Source: Prevotella sp. (lineage in GTDB: Bacteria; Bacteroidota; Bacteroidia; Bacteroidales; Bacteroidaceae). From it: a stretch of DNA of 24,745 nt. The stretch spans positions 1 to 24,745 of the forward strand of contig DLZV01000028.1 in NCBI GenBank assembly GCA_003447235.1. Reading direction: 5' to 3'. Positions 14,257-21,534 of the stretch are shown here, piece after piece. Under the pieces are notes generated by a model that saw only the letters and a list, made by a program, of their open reading frames with translations, did not search any database and was not told the DNA's origin. Every line of letters starts with the position of its first letter. The stretch's first letter is position 1. The translations under genes and the position numbers were made by a program.

Positions 14257-16368
14257 TTAGTACTTCAATCCCATGTTGTAGAGGATGAAACTATAGATGT
14301 CGGCCTGCTCCTCCAGCTGCTTGCTGACGGGCTTGCCGCCACCGTGGCCCGCCTTGCTGTCGATGCGGATGAGGGTGGGCTTGTCGCTGGCATTGTCGGC
14401 TTGGAGCGTGGCAGCAAACTTAAAGCTGTGGGCGGGAACAACGCGGTCGTCGTGGTCTGCCGTCGTGATGAGGGTGGCAGGATACTTCACGCCCTTCTTG
14501 ATGTTGTGGAGGGGAGAATAGCCGCGCAGATACTCAAACATCTCCTTGGAGTCGGCACTCGTACCATAGTCGGGAGCCCAGTTCCAGCCGATGGTGAACT
14601 TATGGTAGCGGAGCATGTCCATCACGCCCACAGAGGGAATGCAGACGCCAAAGAGGTCGGGACGCTGCGTCATGCAAGCACCGACGAGCAGTCCGCCATT
14701 GCTGCCACCGACGATGGCGAGGTAGGGAGAACTGGTGTATTTCTCCTTGATCAGATACTCAGCAGCAGCGATGAACTCGTCGAAGACATTCTGCTTCTGC
14801 ATCTTCGTACCCGCCTCGTGCCAAGCCTCGCCATACTCGCCGCCGCCACGGAGAGAAGCCTGGGCATAGATGCCGCCGCGCTCCAGGAACGGGATGCGGG
14901 AAGCGGAGAACGAGGGATTCATCGAGATATTGAAACCGCCGTAGGCATAGAGATAGACCGGGTTCTTGCCGTTGAGTTTCAGGCCCTTCTTGTAGGTGAT
15001 GAAGAACGGTACGCGCGTACCGTCCTTGCTGGTGTAGAACACCTGCTTGGTCTCATAGTCGCTGAGCTTGAAGTTGACCTTGGGCACGGCATAGGGCTGC
15101 AGCGAGTTGGCGGCGCGGTCATACTGATATACCGTCCAGGGCTGCGTGAAGGAGGCAAAGCTGACGAAGCACTCCTTGCTGTCCTTGTTGCCGCTGACGC
15201 TGGCGCTGCCAATGCCCGGAAGGCTTACCTCCTGCTGCATCTTGCCGTTGAGGTCATAGACATAGATGTGGCTGCAGGCGTCCTGCTGGTAGCTCACATA
15301 GAGTTCGCCGCCGATGATGTTGGCGCCATCGATCACGTTTTTGCCCTCGGGGATGACGGTCTGCCAGTTTTCCATCGCGGGCTTGTGGATATCCATCACC
15401 ATGATCTTATACATCGGTGCACCGTCGTTGGTCAGCAGATAGACCTTGTCGCCGATGGTGGCGATGGGAGAGTAGGCGTAGTCCATGTTGGGGACCACCT
15501 TCGTAAACTGCGAGTTGCTGTTTTTCAAGTCGCGGATATAGAAGATGTTGCCCGTACCGCCGCCCGACTCATAGAGGAACTGCACCGTTTCCTCGTGGTT
15601 GACCGACGTACTGAAGAAGTGCATCGGCTCGGTGGGATTCTGGAAGAAGAGCTGGTCCTGCTCCTGCTTCGTGCCGAGGCGGTGGAAGTAGATCTTGTGG
15701 GTGGAGTTCTTGCTCGTATAGGCGTTGCCCTCGGGTTTGTCATAGGCGCTATAGAAGAAGCCGTCTCCGAGCCAGGAGGCCCCCGAGAACTTAGCCCACT
15801 CGATGTGGTCGGGCAATACCTCGAGCGTCTTCGTGTCCATCACATAAAACTCCGACCAGTCGCTGCCCGAACGCGAGATGGCGTAGGCCAAGTATTTGCC
15901 GTCATGGGAGAAACTGATGTTGCCCAGGGCCACCGTGCCGTCAGTAGAGAGCTGGTTGGGGTCGAGGAAGACGCGAGCGTTCTTCTCCTGCCCCAGGCCG
16001 TCCATCTCGTAGAGCACACTTTGGTTCTGAAGACCGTTGTTCTTGTAGAAATACCACTTGCCCGTGGCCTTGACATAGAAGGGCGCTCCCACCTTGCCGT
16101 AGTCGGAGACTTCGCGCAGGCGCTTCAGGAGTTTGCCGCGGAAGGGAATCTTGGCCAGGTAGTCCTGAGTCACTTGGTTCTCGGCCTCCACCCATTGCAT
16201 GGTGGCCTCAGAATGGTCGTCCTCCAAGGGGCGGTAGGGGTCGGCTACTTTCACACCGAAATACTCATCCACGGTGTTGTCCGTCGGAGGGGTGGGGTAG
16301 GTCAGGCCCTGTCCGGCAGCTTGGTTGGCAGCCATGGCAAACATGGCCAACGCTAATGCTTTTTTCAT
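14257..16368 (-). CDS. Secreted prolyl oligopeptidase (S9A family)
   Basis: The enzyme cleaves short peptides after proline. The 703-residue product matches the family length. A signal peptide at about residues 1-19 (MKKALALAMFAMAANQAAG) indicates export to the periplasm. The opening YPTPPTDNTVDEYFGVKVADPYRPLEDDHS is typical of S9A. A seven-bladed propeller occupies about 75-420 and the alpha/beta hydrolase domain follows. The catalytic triad is visible: Ser556 in GGSNGGLL, Asp640/641 in ADHDDRVVP, and His675 in AGHGGG. The gene is monocistronic: it has its own promoter with a long leader containing a tandem repeat, and a terminator. A POT-family peptide importer gene lies just upstream in the same orientation, suggesting shared peptide use. 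Confidence 0.95.
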   Translation of the reverse strand: MKKALALAMFAMAANQAAGQGLTYPTPPTDNTVDEYFGVKVADPYRPLEDDHSEATMQWVEAENQVTQDYLAKIPFRGKLLKRLREVSDYGKVGAPFYVKATGKWYFYKNNGLQNQSVLYEMDGLGQEKNARVFLDPNQLSTDGTVALGNISFSHDGKYLAYAISRSGSDWSEFYVMDTKTLEVLPDHIEWAKFSGASWLGDGFFYSAYDKPEGNAYTSKNSTHKIYFHRLGTKQEQDQLFFQNPTEPMHFFSTSVNHEETVQFLYESGGGTGNIFYIRDLKNSNSQFTKVVPNMDYAYSPIATIGDKVYLLTNDGAPMYKIMVMDIHKPAMENWQTVIPEGKNVIDGANIIGGELYVSYQQDACSHIYVYDLNGKMQQEVSLPGIGSASVSGNKDSKECFVSFASFTQPWTVYQYDRAANSLQPYAVPKVNFKLSDYETKQVFYTSKDGTRVPFFITYKKGLKLNGKNPVYLYAYGGFNISMNPSFSASRIPFLERGGIYAQASLRGGGEYGEAWHEAGTKMQKQNVFDEFIAAAEYLIKEKYTSSPYLAIVGGSNGGLLVGACMTQRPDLFGVCIPSVGVMDMLRYHKFTIGWNWAPDYGTSADSKEMFEYLRGYSPLHNIKKGVKYPATLITTADHDDRVVPAHSFKFAATLQADNASDKPTLIRIDSKAGHGGGKPVSKQLEEQADIYSFILYNMGLKY

Positions 16369-16454
16369 AATCAGCAGTTTACTTTTATAATTTTCGTCTT
16401 TAGGTTTTTACCTTTACTTTGTCTCATTCCTTTGACAAGGGGAAATGGGGTAAT

Positions 16455-16562
16455 GCTTCTCCTTGCCACGAAAGAGGTATTGCCTTCTCACGAAAGGTTT
16501 TTTCCTTCTCGCGAAAAGTGCTTCTCCTTGTCACGAAAGGGCTTCACCTTGTCTTGATTAGG
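16455..16562. repeat. Degenerate tandem repeat in the oligopeptidase leader
   Basis: Five copies start near 16455, 16482, 16504, 16519 and 16542, built on CTTCTCCTTGYCACGAAAG. Unit length varies from about 16 to 27 bp. Copies 1 and 4 are the most alike; copies 2 and 3 lack the CTTGYC part. The core CTTGYCACGA also occurs in the 3985-4026 intergenic region. Confidence 0.75.
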
Positions 16563-16567
16563 TTCTG

Positions 16568-16599
16568 CAAAGGTATGAAATAAAGTCGAACGGCCCAAA
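16568..16599 (-). promoter_or_regulatory. Promoter of the prolyl oligopeptidase gene
   Basis: The minus strand shows TTTG (16596-16599), a 20-bp spacer and TACCTTTG (16568-16575). Both boxes and the spacing match the Bacteroidota consensus exactly. It is the best promoter in the window. Confidence 0.82.
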
Positions 16600-16660
16600 C
16601 ATTCCTCCTTTCTTTTCTGTATGACAGAATGGTTATAATCAGGAAAAGATTCGTCGGAGC

Positions 16661-16705
16661 AAAAAAATGTCGGAATAGCAGCCTTTTCGACTTACTATTC
16701 CGACA
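16661..16705 (-). terminator. Rho-independent terminator of the POT transporter gene
   Basis: On the minus strand TGTCGGAATAG pairs perfectly with CTATTCCGACA (11 bp, 16-nt loop) and is followed directly by seven T residues. It lies 70 bp after the stop codon. Confidence 0.92.
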
Positions 16706-16774
16706 CGATATCAAGCGGCAGGGCGGAGGATCGTTCCCTTCCTCAAGGGATGGTCCTGCGCCTCCGGATGCGGC

Positions 16775-18301
16775 TTAGCTTACCTTGTTGAGCTTCTTGA
16801 TGATAGAGAAGATGAACAGGGCAGACACCAGGCAGATGCCAGCGAGGACACCCCAAATGGTGACGAGGTTGAAGTTGAGACCCCACATGATACCAGGCAC
16901 CATCACCAGCTGGTTGCCGATGGCGGTAGCACCAAACCACAGACCCATCATCAGACCGGCATACTTGGGAGGAGCCACCTTCGACACGAAGGAGATACCG
17001 ATCGGAGAGAGCAGCAGCTCAGCGAAGGTGAGGATGAGGTAGGTGGAGATCAAGAGGTTGGCGCTGACACGCGGACCCTCCGTAGCGGCATTGCCCTGGA
17101 CGAGCGGCAACTCAAGACCCATAGAGCCAACGGCCATCCAAACGAAGCCGAGGGCAGCGACGAGCATACCGAGACCGATCTTCTCAGGAGAGGTCGGCTC
17201 CTTGCCGATCTTGTTGAGCCAAGAGAAGAGCGCCACGCTCACCGGAGTGAGGGCTACGACGTAGCACGGGTTGAACTGCTGGAAGATCGGGGCCTTCACG
17301 TCGATGGCACCATCCAGGCTGTTGTACTTGTAGAACAAGAAAGCGATGGCAGCAGCGATCACGGCCAGTGCGATCAACTTCCCCTTGGCCGTCTTGCTCT
17401 GGGCAAGAGAGAAGCAGGCATAGACCACGAAGATGCAGGCCACGAGGTTGGTCACGTCGAAGAGCATAGACTGAACGCCCTCGGCGCTGGTCTGTGTGAA
17501 GTCGCGTGCAAACAGCGTGAGCGTATTACCGTTCTGGTGGAAGGCCATCCAGAAGAAGATCACGACGGCGAACACCAGGCAGAGGCAGACGATGCGCTCC
17601 TTGGTCTCGGCCTTGGAAAGCTCGGGAGCATTGGAGGCAGCAGCGTTGGCAGCCTTCTGGTTGCCCTCGCTGGCGAGGACGTGCTTGTAGGTGGAGCTAA
17701 AGGCGTAGTAGATAGCGATACTGACGATCAGCGATACGCAAGCCACGGCAAAGGCGAAGTGGTAGGAATCGGCCTCGCTGACGCCGAGAGAGGCCTGAGC
17801 CCACTCCATGATCTTGATGGCAGCGGTCGGGGCGAACATGGCACCGATGTTGATGGCCATATAGAACAACGAGAAACCGGAGTCGCGCTGAGAGGAATAG
17901 TCAGGACCGTCATAGAGACGACCCACCATCACCTGGAGGTTACCCTTGAAGAGACCCGTACCCAAGGCAATGAGGATGAGCGACAGACCCATTGCGGCAA
18001 TGGCAATCGTGTCCTTACCCAGCGGCAGAGAGAGCACCAGGTAGCCGAGGAACATGATAAAGATACCCGTGGTGACCATACGGCCAAAGCCAAACTTGTC
18101 GGCAGCGATACCACCAATGATGGGCAGGAAATAGACCATCATGAGGAAGGTGGAGTAGATCGTACTTGCCGTACCAGTGGCGAAACCGAAGTTTGCCTGC
18201 AAATAGAGCAAGAACACAGCCAGCATCGTGTAGTAGCCGAAGCGCTCGCCTGTGTTTGCCAAAGCTAAGGCCCAGAGTCCTTTAGGTTGATTTGAAAACA
18301 T
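16775..18301 (-). CDS. POT/PTR2 family proton-coupled peptide transporter
   Basis: This inner-membrane MFS transporter imports di- and tripeptides with protons. The 508-residue product has about 12-14 hydrophobic segments. The POT signature NTGERFGYYTMLAVFLLYL lies at residues 16-34 and contains the ExxERFxYY-like proton-coupling core (as GERFGYY). Other family blocks are GGIAADKFGFGRM, GTGLFKGNLQVMVGRLY (with the substrate-binding Lys region), FSLFYMAINIGAMFAP and LLLSPIGISFVSKVAPPKYAGLMMGLWFG. It resembles DtpT-type bacterial members. It ends in a strong terminator. No clear promoter lies in the 113 bp upstream, so read-through from the PorT-like and LysM genes is possible. Confidence 0.95.
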   Translation of the reverse strand: MFSNQPKGLWALALANTGERFGYYTMLAVFLLYLQANFGFATGTASTIYSTFLMMVYFLPIIGGIAADKFGFGRMVTTGIFIMFLGYLVLSLPLGKDTIAIAAMGLSLILIALGTGLFKGNLQVMVGRLYDGPDYSSQRDSGFSLFYMAINIGAMFAPTAAIKIMEWAQASLGVSEADSYHFAFAVACVSLIVSIAIYYAFSSTYKHVLASEGNQKAANAAASNAPELSKAETKERIVCLCLVFAVVIFFWMAFHQNGNTLTLFARDFTQTSAEGVQSMLFDVTNLVACIFVVYACFSLAQSKTAKGKLIALAVIAAAIAFLFYKYNSLDGAIDVKAPIFQQFNPCYVVALTPVSVALFSWLNKIGKEPTSPEKIGLGMLVAALGFVWMAVGSMGLELPLVQGNAATEGPRVSANLLISTYLILTFAELLLSPIGISFVSKVAPPKYAGLMMGLWFGATAIGNQLVMVPGIMWGLNFNLVTIWGVLAGICLVSALFIFSIIKKLNKVS

Positions 18302-18381
18302 AGATGATTTTGAAATTTTAGTTCCTTCCTTGCGGTCGGAAGAGTTAGTAATTGAGTTATTATTTCTTTCTGTTTTATTCT

Positions 18382-18429
18382 GTTATTTTGTGATGATGTT
18401 ATTTCTTGATGATGTTATTTTTTGATGAT
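18382..18429. repeat. Three 16-bp tandem units spanning the end of the PorT-like gene
   Basis: On the plus strand GTTATTTTGTGATGAT (18382), GTTATTTCTTGATGAT (18398) and GTTATTTTTTGATGAT (18414) lie head to tail. On the minus strand each unit contains ATCATC...TAA, so the gene's last codons and stop are duplicated twice. Confidence 0.85.
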
Positions 18430-19242
18430 GTCAAACAAGTAGGAAGCCTTAACGACGATGTTGCCGAAGTTGGACTTGCCAAAGAAGTCGCTCTTCGAAC
18501 TCCCGTAGATGTTGCCGAGACCGTAGTAGTAGCGCGCCTCCAACTGGAAGTGGCCCAGGCGTGGATGGCTCCATTCCGTACCCAGTCCGGCAGCGATGCC
18601 GTAGTCGAACTTCGTCTCTACGGGCATGTCCTCCTGCTTCACGATGGTGTTGGCGCGTCCTGTGCCGTCGGTGGCGAGGTTGGGCGCCGTATAGTTGCGC
18701 TGGGTCGATTCGCTCAAGTAGAATCCGATCTGCGGACCCGCCTTGAAGAAGAAGCTCCAGCCCTTGTTCTCCTGTCCCCATGCCAAGTGGGCGAAGACCG
18801 GGATCTGCACGTAGTTGATCGTGCGCTCGTAAGCCTCTGCGTTGCCATTGGCATTGACGACGGGCTGGTCGGCGGGGGTGAGGATGTCCTGGTTCCATCC
18901 GAGCGAGGCATAGTTGACCTCCGCGGCAATGGAGCAGATCGTGGAAAAATATTTCTCGCTGGTATAGCGGACCGACAATCCTCCGGTGAATCCCGCGTGC
19001 ATCTTCTGCGGCACACTCGGGTCGAACCCGACGTTGGACAATACGCAACCCGCATTGACTCCGAGCGACAACACGTTGCGGTGCTCTCCCACCTGCGCCT
19101 GGAGCGCCTGCGAGCACACCACCGCTATCAAAAGGAGAATCGGTCTGAGAAGCCGCTTCTGCCTGGCGTATCGCTTGGAAGACCAAGGTTGCGCGTACCG
19201 AAAGATTGACTTTTCTGCTTTGACTATCATCTGTGGTAGCAT
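18415..19242 (-). CDS. PorT-like outer-membrane beta-barrel protein
   Basis: The product has 275 residues. A basic N-terminal stretch of about 30 residues precedes the hydrophobic signal core LLRPILLLIAVVCSQALQAQ, after which the mature chain starts near VGEHRNVLSLGVNAG. The remainder has the eight-strand barrel pattern of the PorT/OMP_b-brl family: GFTGGLSVRYTSEKYFSTICSIAAEVNYA, INYVQIPVFAHLAWG, FFKAGPQIGFYLS, DYGIAAGLGTEW, FQLEARYYYGLGNIY and VVKASYLFDIIKK. Function within the family is mostly unknown; PorT itself belongs to the T9SS. The ATG at 19242 lies only 3 bp after the LysM gene stop, implying translational coupling; Met5 (19230) is an alternative start. A function tied to the upstream LysM protein is an inference from this coupling. 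Confidence 0.82.
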   Translation of the reverse strand: MLPQMIVKAEKSIFRYAQPWSSKRYARQKRLLRPILLLIAVVCSQALQAQVGEHRNVLSLGVNAGCVLSNVGFDPSVPQKMHAGFTGGLSVRYTSEKYFSTICSIAAEVNYASLGWNQDILTPADQPVVNANGNAEAYERTINYVQIPVFAHLAWGQENKGWSFFFKAGPQIGFYLSESTQRNYTAPNLATDGTGRANTIVKQEDMPVETKFDYGIAAGLGTEWSHPRLGHFQLEARYYYGLGNIYGSSKSDFFGKSNFGNIVVKASYLFDIIKK

Positions 19243-19245
19243 ATA

Positions 19246-20670
19246 CTAATAGGTAAGGCTCTCCATGGTTTGGTCGGGCTTGAAGTGGATCAGCTGAAAC
19301 TGCCTGTTCTGCTGTCCTCCGCCCTGAATGGGCAGGAAGCGGAGCCGCGTCTGCAGCGCCTTATATTTCGTCGGCTGCTTCTCCAGTCCCTTGAATGCGG
19401 CGCCATACTGCCGGAGTCCCCGTACGAAATACTCGCCGTGGTCGTAGCCCGTCAAGGCCAGGCGCGGGATGTAGTTTTTGTCCATCGCTGCGCCATACGT
19501 CTCCTGGTAGAGTTTCTCCAGGGCAGAAGTCTTGTCCGACTGCTTGTTATAAAAGAACGTAGAGGGGATATACGTATTGTACTTAAAGAACCAGTTGAGG
19601 TCATAGTCCTGGTAGATGAACCAGTCGTTGTAGCCATACATCGAGATGGCGAGCCCCGGGCGCGTCGCCGTGAGTGAGTCCAACTTATGGAAGACATGCG
19701 TCAGTTGCGGACTCTTCTCGGTGTTGAGGACCACGGCGTTGGGCTGCTTGGAAGAAAAATGCTTGGCAAAGTCGGCCATCGACGAGTTGATGCTGGTCAG
19801 CTCATAGGGAATCTTGGCCGCGTCGAGCTGCTGTCTCAGCATGCGGGTGAATTTTCCCACGCGCGACGTCGGGTCGTTGCAATCGATGAAGATCGGACGG
19901 TGGCTGTTCTGATAGCGCTCCAGGAAGCAGCTGACCGCCATCGCGTTGAGCAACGAGTCGGTCTGATAGACCTGGAAGACCTGGGGATTGCTCTCCACCT
20001 CCCGGCTCTCGATGGAGAAGGGAATGACGAGCGCTATCTGGTTGCGACGGCAGAAGTCGGCCAGCGGCTTCACCTGCGGGGTGTAGAGCGGGCCAAAGAT
20101 GATGTCAAGGGAAGCGGCGTTGGCGTCGAGGAGCGTCGTGCGGATATCGGCGTCCTTGGCTACGTTCCAGGCGTGGACGTCGGTGTTGATGCCTTCGGCC
20201 TTCATCTGATTGAAGGCGAGGAGCAAACCACGGTAGTACTCCACCATCCTACGGCCATCGCCATCGTCGTTGTGCAACGGCAGCATCACGCCCACGCGGA
20301 TCGTGCCATCCTTCTTCTTCGTGGCGGGAGCCGCTGGACGCTGGGCCGATACCGGTCCCTGTGCAGCGACAGACCCCTTGGCAGCTTGCGGAGCAGCTTG
20401 CGGGGAAGCCGTGCCGCGGCGCTTGTCTCCTTTCTTACCGAAGGGGACGGCTATCCACGCACCTTTCTGCAGCTCATAGCCCTCCTTTTTCATTTCCGGA
20501 TTGGCGTCTATGATCTGCTGAATCGTCACATTATAATCTTTGGCGATGCCGAAAAGGGTTTCTCCCCGCTTCACCTTGTGCAGGTCCTGCCACTGTGGGG
20601 CCTGACCGCTCGCATGAAGGCAAAGCAGCGAGGCGAAGACCGCGATCCACATCCTCAAGCAATGTCTCAT
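19246..20670 (-). CDS. LysM plus periplasmic-binding-protein-fold protein
   Basis: The product has 474 residues. A signal peptide at about 1-22 (MRHCLRMWIAVFASLLCLHASG) precedes a LysM domain at about 31-76 (HKVKRGETLFGIAKDYNVTIQQIIDANPEM...LQKGAWIAVP) that should bind peptidoglycan. A Pro/Ala/Gln/Lys-rich linker covers about 78-118. A type I periplasmic binding fold follows at about 122-460 (IRVGVMLPLHNDDGDGRRMVEYYRGLLLAFNQMK, SLDIIFGPLYTPQVKPLADFC, ALVIPFSIESREV). No ABC permease genes accompany it, so nutrient uptake is unlikely. The architecture recalls LpoA, whose C-terminal domain has this fold and activates PBP1A; an envelope or cell-wall sensor role here is an inference. It is the first gene of a coupled pair with the PorT-like barrel. 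Confidence 0.82.
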   Translation of the reverse strand: MRHCLRMWIAVFASLLCLHASGQAPQWQDLHKVKRGETLFGIAKDYNVTIQQIIDANPEMKKEGYELQKGAWIAVPFGKKGDKRRGTASPQAAPQAAKGSVAAQGPVSAQRPAAPATKKKDGTIRVGVMLPLHNDDGDGRRMVEYYRGLLLAFNQMKAEGINTDVHAWNVAKDADIRTTLLDANAASLDIIFGPLYTPQVKPLADFCRRNQIALVIPFSIESREVESNPQVFQVYQTDSLLNAMAVSCFLERYQNSHRPIFIDCNDPTSRVGKFTRMLRQQLDAAKIPYELTSINSSMADFAKHFSSKQPNAVVLNTEKSPQLTHVFHKLDSLTATRPGLAISMYGYNDWFIYQDYDLNWFFKYNTYIPSTFFYNKQSDKTSALEKLYQETYGAAMDKNYIPRLALTGYDHGEYFVRGLRQYGAAFKGLEKQPTKYKALQTRLRFLPIQGGGQQNRQFQLIHFKPDQTMESLTY

Positions 20671-20696
20671 TTTTCCAATTTTATTTTAACCACTTG

Positions 20697-20704
20697 CAAA
20701 GATA
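20697..20704 (-). promoter_or_regulatory. -7 box for the LysM gene
   Basis: Minus-strand TATCTTTG (then CA) is an exact TAnnTTTG match, 26 bp upstream of the ATG. No clear -33 element is present. Confidence 0.62.
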
Positions 20705-20747
20705 GCAAAAAATAGTTGGTTTTGGCATGGGAGTGGAAAGAATTTCG

Positions 20748-20755
20748 TAAATTTG
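20748..20755 (+). promoter_or_regulatory. -7 box for the T9SS-domain gene
   Basis: TAAATTTG (then CA) is an exact TAnnTTTG match only 15 bp upstream of the ATG at 20771, implying a very short leader. A TTTG at 20721-20724 is 23 bp upstream, a little long. It lies back to back with the LysM promoter in a 100-bp divergent region. Confidence 0.6.
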
Positions 20756-20770
20756 CACAAAATATCAACG

Positions 20771-21493
20771 ATGAGGCATATTTTCAAGCATATCTTGGCC
20801 GCTTTTGTGCTCTTTTGGGGCACACAGGCGACATTTGGACAAGCGCTCTCGCCACTTGCCACGTATATGGACGACAACGGCGAGGAGCAGACGATGGAAC
20901 CTGGCGGAAGCTACACGGGAAGCGCACCGATAGAGGTCAGTTTCGACGCTGGCGTCACCGAGGTGGGCGACTATACGCCCCATTTCGAATGGCGCTTTTA
21001 CGAAGGATCCGACGTGCAGAATCCCTACCTGGTCCGCTACGACGAAACCACCAGCTACACCTTCACCAAGGCCGGTATGCAGCACGTCTCGCTCACGGTC
21101 TCGTTTGTCAACGGTTCGGACACGATCCGCTTCACCACCGACGATTTTCCGCCCTTTGAGTTTTCCATCAGCGAAAGCAAACTCGAGTTTCCCAATGCCT
21201 TCTCGCCCAACGGCGATGGCGTCAACGATGTGTTCAAGGCCAAGAGCACCTATCAGAGTATCGTGGAGTTTCAGGCCACGATCTTCAACCGCTGGGGACA
21301 GAAGATTTTTTCTTGGGACAACCCTGCGGAGGGATGGGACGGCACGTTCCATGGCAAACCCGTCAAGGATGGTGTCTATTTCCTCAACGTGGATGCCAAG
21401 GGAGCGGACGGACGCCATTTCCGTATTCGCAAGGCAGTCAACCTGTTGCGCACCTACAACGAGGCTGCGGGATCAGAAACTGTGACGGAATAG
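20771..21493 (+). CDS. Secreted protein with a type B T9SS (gliding-associated) C-terminal domain
   Basis: The product has 240 residues. I chose the ATG at 20771 because it gives a standard signal peptide (MRHIFKHILAAFVLFWGTQATFGQ); an upstream in-frame ATG at 20753 overlaps the promoter box. A PKD-like beta-sandwich covers about 30-130 (VSFDAGVTEVGDYTPHFEWRFYEGSD...TSYTFTKAGMQHVSLTV). The C-terminal domain (about 136-228) is the gliding-motility/CHU_C type: FPNAFSPNGDGVNDVF, IFNRWGQKIFSW, WDGTFHGKPVKDGVYFLNVDAKGADGR. In this family the domain directs export through the type IX secretion system, usually fused to large adhesins or enzymes. Here the passenger is small, so a structural or accessory role is possible. 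uvrA follows after 41 bp. Confidence 0.88.
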   Translation: MRHIFKHILAAFVLFWGTQATFGQALSPLATYMDDNGEEQTMEPGGSYTGSAPIEVSFDAGVTEVGDYTPHFEWRFYEGSDVQNPYLVRYDETTSYTFTKAGMQHVSLTVSFVNGSDTIRFTTDDFPPFEFSISESKLEFPNAFSPNGDGVNDVFKAKSTYQSIVEFQATIFNRWGQKIFSWDNPAEGWDGTFHGKPVKDGVYFLNVDAKGADGRHFRIRKAVNLLRTYNEAAGSETVTE

Positions 21494-21534
21494 ACATTCC
21501 GCACCCCACAAACCAATAGATTGTATTTCCACCG

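Larger units (their letters stand above)
16369..16660. other. Leader and promoter region of the oligopeptidase gene
   Basis: The region holds a minus-strand promoter at 16568-16599 and, between it and the ATG, a five-copy degenerate repeat (16455-16562). The predicted transcript would carry a leader of about 190 nt. No gene is visible in this stretch. Confidence 0.65.

Noticed and set aside
14233..16356. 707-codon plus-strand frame opposite the prolyl oligopeptidase
   Set aside because: Antisense shadow with no recognisable domain; it also begins just inside the terminator region.
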